This document shows positions 5,865 to 7,676 of a stretch of DNA of 7,676 nt, one piece after another. The number at the start of each line of letters is the position of its first letter. The first letter of the stretch is position 1. The DNA lies in assembly GCF_938045595.1 (NCBI RefSeq), contig NZ_CALIBB010000041.1:1-7676 (forward strand), written 5' to 3'. Source of the DNA: an uncultured Campylobacter sp. (lineage in GTDB: Bacteria; Campylobacterota; Campylobacteria; Campylobacterales; Campylobacteraceae). The notes beneath the pieces are model-generated. The model ran no database searches, had not been told where the DNA came from, and saw nothing but the letters and a program-made list of their open reading frames with translations. The position numbers were made by a program, and so were the translations under genes.

Positions 5865-6761
5865 TTATTTCATATCGTATATGAAAACCTTATTTTCTTT
5901 GCCTTCGCGCGAAAAAACATAAAATTTGCCGTCCTTCACAGCAAGCGCCCTCGCGTTTGCCGCTCCGCTAAAGCTATATGCATCCTCAATCTTATGAGTT
6001 TGCAAATTTAGCTTTAAAATGGTCGAGAAATTTTTACTCAAAAGATAAACGGCGTCAGGCTGGGCGTCGATGCCCGTGACGTAGTATTCGCCTAGGCTCC
6101 TACTCTCTTTTAGCTTTAAATTTGAGCCGATTTGCGGAATAAATTCCTCCAAAATCATCTTATCGTCGCCGTCAAACACCGCCACGCTCCAATAATCCCT
6201 CACGTCGTTAGGCACGGACGCAACGATAAATTTATTCGCAGCCGCGTCGTAATCCCAGCCGAGGATATATTGCTGCTTCGCTCGAAGCGTGGAGAAGCGC
6301 CCTTTGTTGCCGAGATCGTTTAGCTTCCATTTATCCCAGCCCTCGGTTAAGTGCCTCCACTGGCTGTTTTGCTCCTCTGCACTAAGCCCGTCCGCAGGCT
6401 CATAAAAGACAAAGGTTTTATTAAAGCTTATCATGCCGAGCTCATTTTTGTACCACGCCGCGCCCACGGTCGCCTCCATCTCCATTATAAAGTGGCGATC
6501 GTGCTTGCCGTATCTAAGCGGCTTTAAATTTTCATCCGCAACGTAAAATTCGTTATCTTTAGAAACCAGCGCGAACTGCTTTTTATCTGCGTCGTAATCC
6601 GCTCCCGTAATCGGTGCGTCGTTTTGTAAGCTTAAGCTCACTTCCGCACTCGGCGTACCGAGCTCTTTCACGCCCTCAAGCGCGCCCGCTTTGCTATCGA
6701 GATTAAACTCAAACCCAAACGCCAGAGCCGCTAGCGCCGTAAAAATTATCAGCTTTTTCAT
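5865..6761 (-). CDS. Secreted beta-propeller protein (detached DsbI C-terminal domain?)
   Basis: The product has 298 residues. It begins with a Sec signal peptide (MKKLIIFTALAALAFG, cleavage near residue 16-18). The rest contains recurrent blade-like units: ITGADYDADKKQFALVS (51-67), ILGWDYDAAANKFIVAS (166-182), VTGIDAQPDAVYLLS (228-242) and a last one ending KVFIYDMK. This indicates a periplasmic beta-propeller of several blades. It has no cysteine and no catalytic motif I recognise. As I recall, the DsbI proteins of Campylobacter jejuni and Helicobacter pylori carry such a propeller fused to the DsbB-like membrane domain. Here the membrane part is the adjacent upstream gene, so this looks like the same module encoded separately. 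The frame is open to 6806, but the ATG at 6761 has AAGGAG seven bases upstream and starts the signal peptide, so I use it. A role as substrate platform or stabiliser of DsbI is inference. Confidence 0.8.
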   Translation of the reverse strand: MKKLIIFTALAALAFGFEFNLDSKAGALEGVKELGTPSAEVSLSLQNDAPITGADYDADKKQFALVSKDNEFYVADENLKPLRYGKHDRHFIMEMEATVGAAWYKNELGMISFNKTFVFYEPADGLSAEEQNSQWRHLTEGWDKWKLNDLGNKGRFSTLRAKQQYILGWDYDAAANKFIVASVPNDVRDYWSVAVFDGDDKMILEEFIPQIGSNLKLKESRSLGEYYVTGIDAQPDAVYLLSKNFSTILKLNLQTHKIEDAYSFSGAANARALAVKDGKFYVFSREGKENKVFIYDMK

Positions 6762-6768
6762 CTTTTTG

Positions 6769-6775
6769 CTCCTTA
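6769..6775 (-). promoter_or_regulatory. Stop/Shine-Dalgarno overlap deciding the propeller start
   Basis: TAAGGAG on the minus strand combines the dsbI stop codon with a strong Shine-Dalgarno sequence seven bases before the ATG at 6761. It sets the propeller start at the signal peptide, and shows that the two open frames are deliberately separate and translationally coupled rather than one gene broken by a frameshift. Confidence 0.75.
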
Positions 6776-7486
6776 GTTTGGCAGATCCGGAAGCTCCGGA
6801 TTCCAATCGAATCTAAAATCAAGCGCGCTTTGCCAGTGATCTTTTTCCCAAAACCATTTTGCAGGATCAAGACTTAGTCTAGCCGGCGTACTAGAGCCCA
6901 GATACGGCGGCGGACCCGAGACGATGAAAGCTTGCGCGCAGTTTGCAGCGATGATGACGATGAAGATTAAATTTGCGATCTTGCCTAGAGGCAAGTAGCG
7001 CAAAAACTCGCCGTATTCGCCGCTCGCGCTCTTTTTCATTATATCGCCTAAATTTTTGCTACATAAAAATATGATCGCCAAAAACGCGATCACGCAAAAA
7101 TCCACGACGATGACCCAAAGCTGCGTGTGTGCGCCTAAAATTTCAAGTCCGAAGCCCTGCTTTATGTCGAGGTAGCCTCCGAACGTACCGTCAAGGCTAT
7201 AATGGATAAAGCCGTTGAACATTCCCCAGCAAGCCATTAGCAAAAGCGCTGCGACATAGCCGGGTCTTAGGCCGTATCTAAGGATAAAAAGCGCGATAAG
7301 GCTGATGGCTATCATCGTGATCCTCTCCGACCAGCACATTACGCACGGGCTATCTCCCATGCCAAAGCCCAGTATCAAACAGGCTATGCCGACCGGGAGT
7401 GCCACGAGGGCGATGATGGCTAGCGACATTAGGTTAAAAAATCCTCGCTCGGCGGCGGGAATTTGATTTTGTTCTAAATTTTGCAT
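6773..7486 (-). CDS. dsbI: DsbI/DsbB-family thiol:disulfide oxidoreductase (membrane domain)
   Basis: The product has 237 residues and five predicted transmembrane helices (about 18-40, 54-70, 77-95, 120-142, 168-190), giving a cytoplasmic N-terminus and a periplasmic tail (191-237). The first periplasmic loop carries C48-V-M-C51 followed by W-S-E-R, which matches the DsbB active site CxxCxxER, where the arginine lies near the quinone. The protein should take electrons from a periplasmic DsbA-type partner and pass them to menaquinone. Five helices, not the four of E. coli DsbB, fit DsbI. The second periplasmic loop (about 96-119) has no cysteine pair, unlike E. coli DsbB, so the relay must differ. 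The known DsbI propeller domain is missing here; it appears as the next gene. AGGAGG lies five bases before the ATG and overlaps the stop of the dba-like gene. Confidence 0.9.
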   Translation of the reverse strand: MQNLEQNQIPAAERGFFNLMSLAIIALVALPVGIACLILGFGMGDSPCVMCWSERITMIAISLIALFILRYGLRPGYVAALLLMACWGMFNGFIHYSLDGTFGGYLDIKQGFGLEILGAHTQLWVIVVDFCVIAFLAIIFLCSKNLGDIMKKSASGEYGEFLRYLPLGKIANLIFIVIIAANCAQAFIVSGPPPYLGSSTPARLSLDPAKWFWEKDHWQSALDFRFDWNPELPDLPN

Positions 7487-7495
7487 ATCGTCCTC

Positions 7496-7663
7496 CTAAA
7501 AGTTGCCTACCGGCACGACGACCCATAAATTTACGTAAAACTCGAGCGCGATCAGTATCGCGCAGCCTGCCGCCGCACAGCCCGTAGCTAGATTTTTCCT
7601 CTGCGGCTTAAAATATAGTATAAGCCCGCTGATCAAAAATAGCGTCAAAATAAGAAATTCCAT
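7496..7663 (-). CDS. dba: Dba-like small membrane protein
   Basis: This 55-residue product is not in standard-length ORF lists but is well supported. It starts at an ATG with AGGA nine bases upstream, at the very edge of the window. It stops at a TAG that overlaps the dsbI Shine-Dalgarno sequence (TAGGAGG). It has two hydrophobic segments (about 2-18 and 27-51) around a positively charged turn (KPQRK, 19-23). In C. jejuni, dsbI is preceded by dba, a small membrane-protein gene in the same operon, so position, size and topology fit Dba. I assign it by context rather than by residue matching. Two cysteines (29 and 34, GCAAAGC) lie at the start of the second helix. A role in supporting DsbI is inferred. 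Confidence 0.72.
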   Translation of the reverse strand: MEFLILTLFLISGLILYFKPQRKNLATGCAAAGCAILIALEFYVNLWVVVPVGNF

Positions 7664-7676
7664 TTCAAACCGTCCT

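Noticed and set aside
6762..6806. N-terminal extension MESGASGSAKLRSKK of the propeller protein
   Set aside because: It would overlap the dsbI end, has no ribosome site and would bury the Sec signal peptide; the ATG at 6761 has a strong site.

Overview
The window looks like a chromosomal segment of a Campylobacter-like epsilonproteobacterium (Campylobacterota). The evidence is a Dba/DsbI disulfide-bond module of the kind known from Campylobacter and Helicobacter, very frequent AAATTT words inside otherwise moderately GC-rich genes, and a perfect TATAAT -10 box with no obvious -35 box. The moderate GC points towards the oral/gut Campylobacter group (C. gracilis, C. rectus or C. showae type) rather than C. 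jejuni; this is inference, with no database search. Every gene I can support is on the minus strand, so the order below runs from right to left in window coordinates.

Positions 7663 down to 1450 hold one compact seven-gene operon: dba (a 55-codon membrane peptide) - dsbI (five-helix DsbB-type quinone-linked thiol oxidase) - secreted beta-propeller protein - Tat-exported molybdopterin oxidoreductase - four-cluster ferredoxin subunit - TorD-type maturation chaperone - NrfD/PsrC-type quinol-oxidising membrane anchor. Genes are separated by 1 to 22 bases. At three junctions the Shine-Dalgarno sequence overlaps the preceding stop codon, which suggests coupled translation. Shine-Dalgarno placement also moves three starts (NrfD, TorD, propeller) downstream of the first ATG in the open frame. 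The operon ends in a hairpin terminator (1408-1427), backed by a 14-bp perfect hairpin (1300-1330). Its promoter lies beyond the right edge.

Positions 896-1449 are an AT-rich intergenic stretch with no intact gene. It holds the two terminator hairpins, a 16-bp perfect palindrome within a larger imperfect dyad, a second inverted repeat, a possible decayed small-lipoprotein gene, and the promoter for the next gene.

Positions 83-895 encode a complete Cas6 CRISPR-RNA processing endonuclease with its own promoter. No CRISPR array or other cas gene is visible, so the rest of any CRISPR locus would lie beyond the left edge.

Working hypothesis: DsbI oxidises periplasmic thiols and passes electrons to menaquinone, and the molybdoenzyme complex re-oxidises menaquinol anaerobically through NrfD and the ferredoxin onto a terminal acceptor. 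The operon would thus join disulfide-bond formation to a respiratory reductase. The reductase substrate cannot be named from sequence. DsbI, a single chain with a C-terminal propeller in Campylobacter and Helicobacter as I recall, is here split into a membrane protein and a separately exported propeller.
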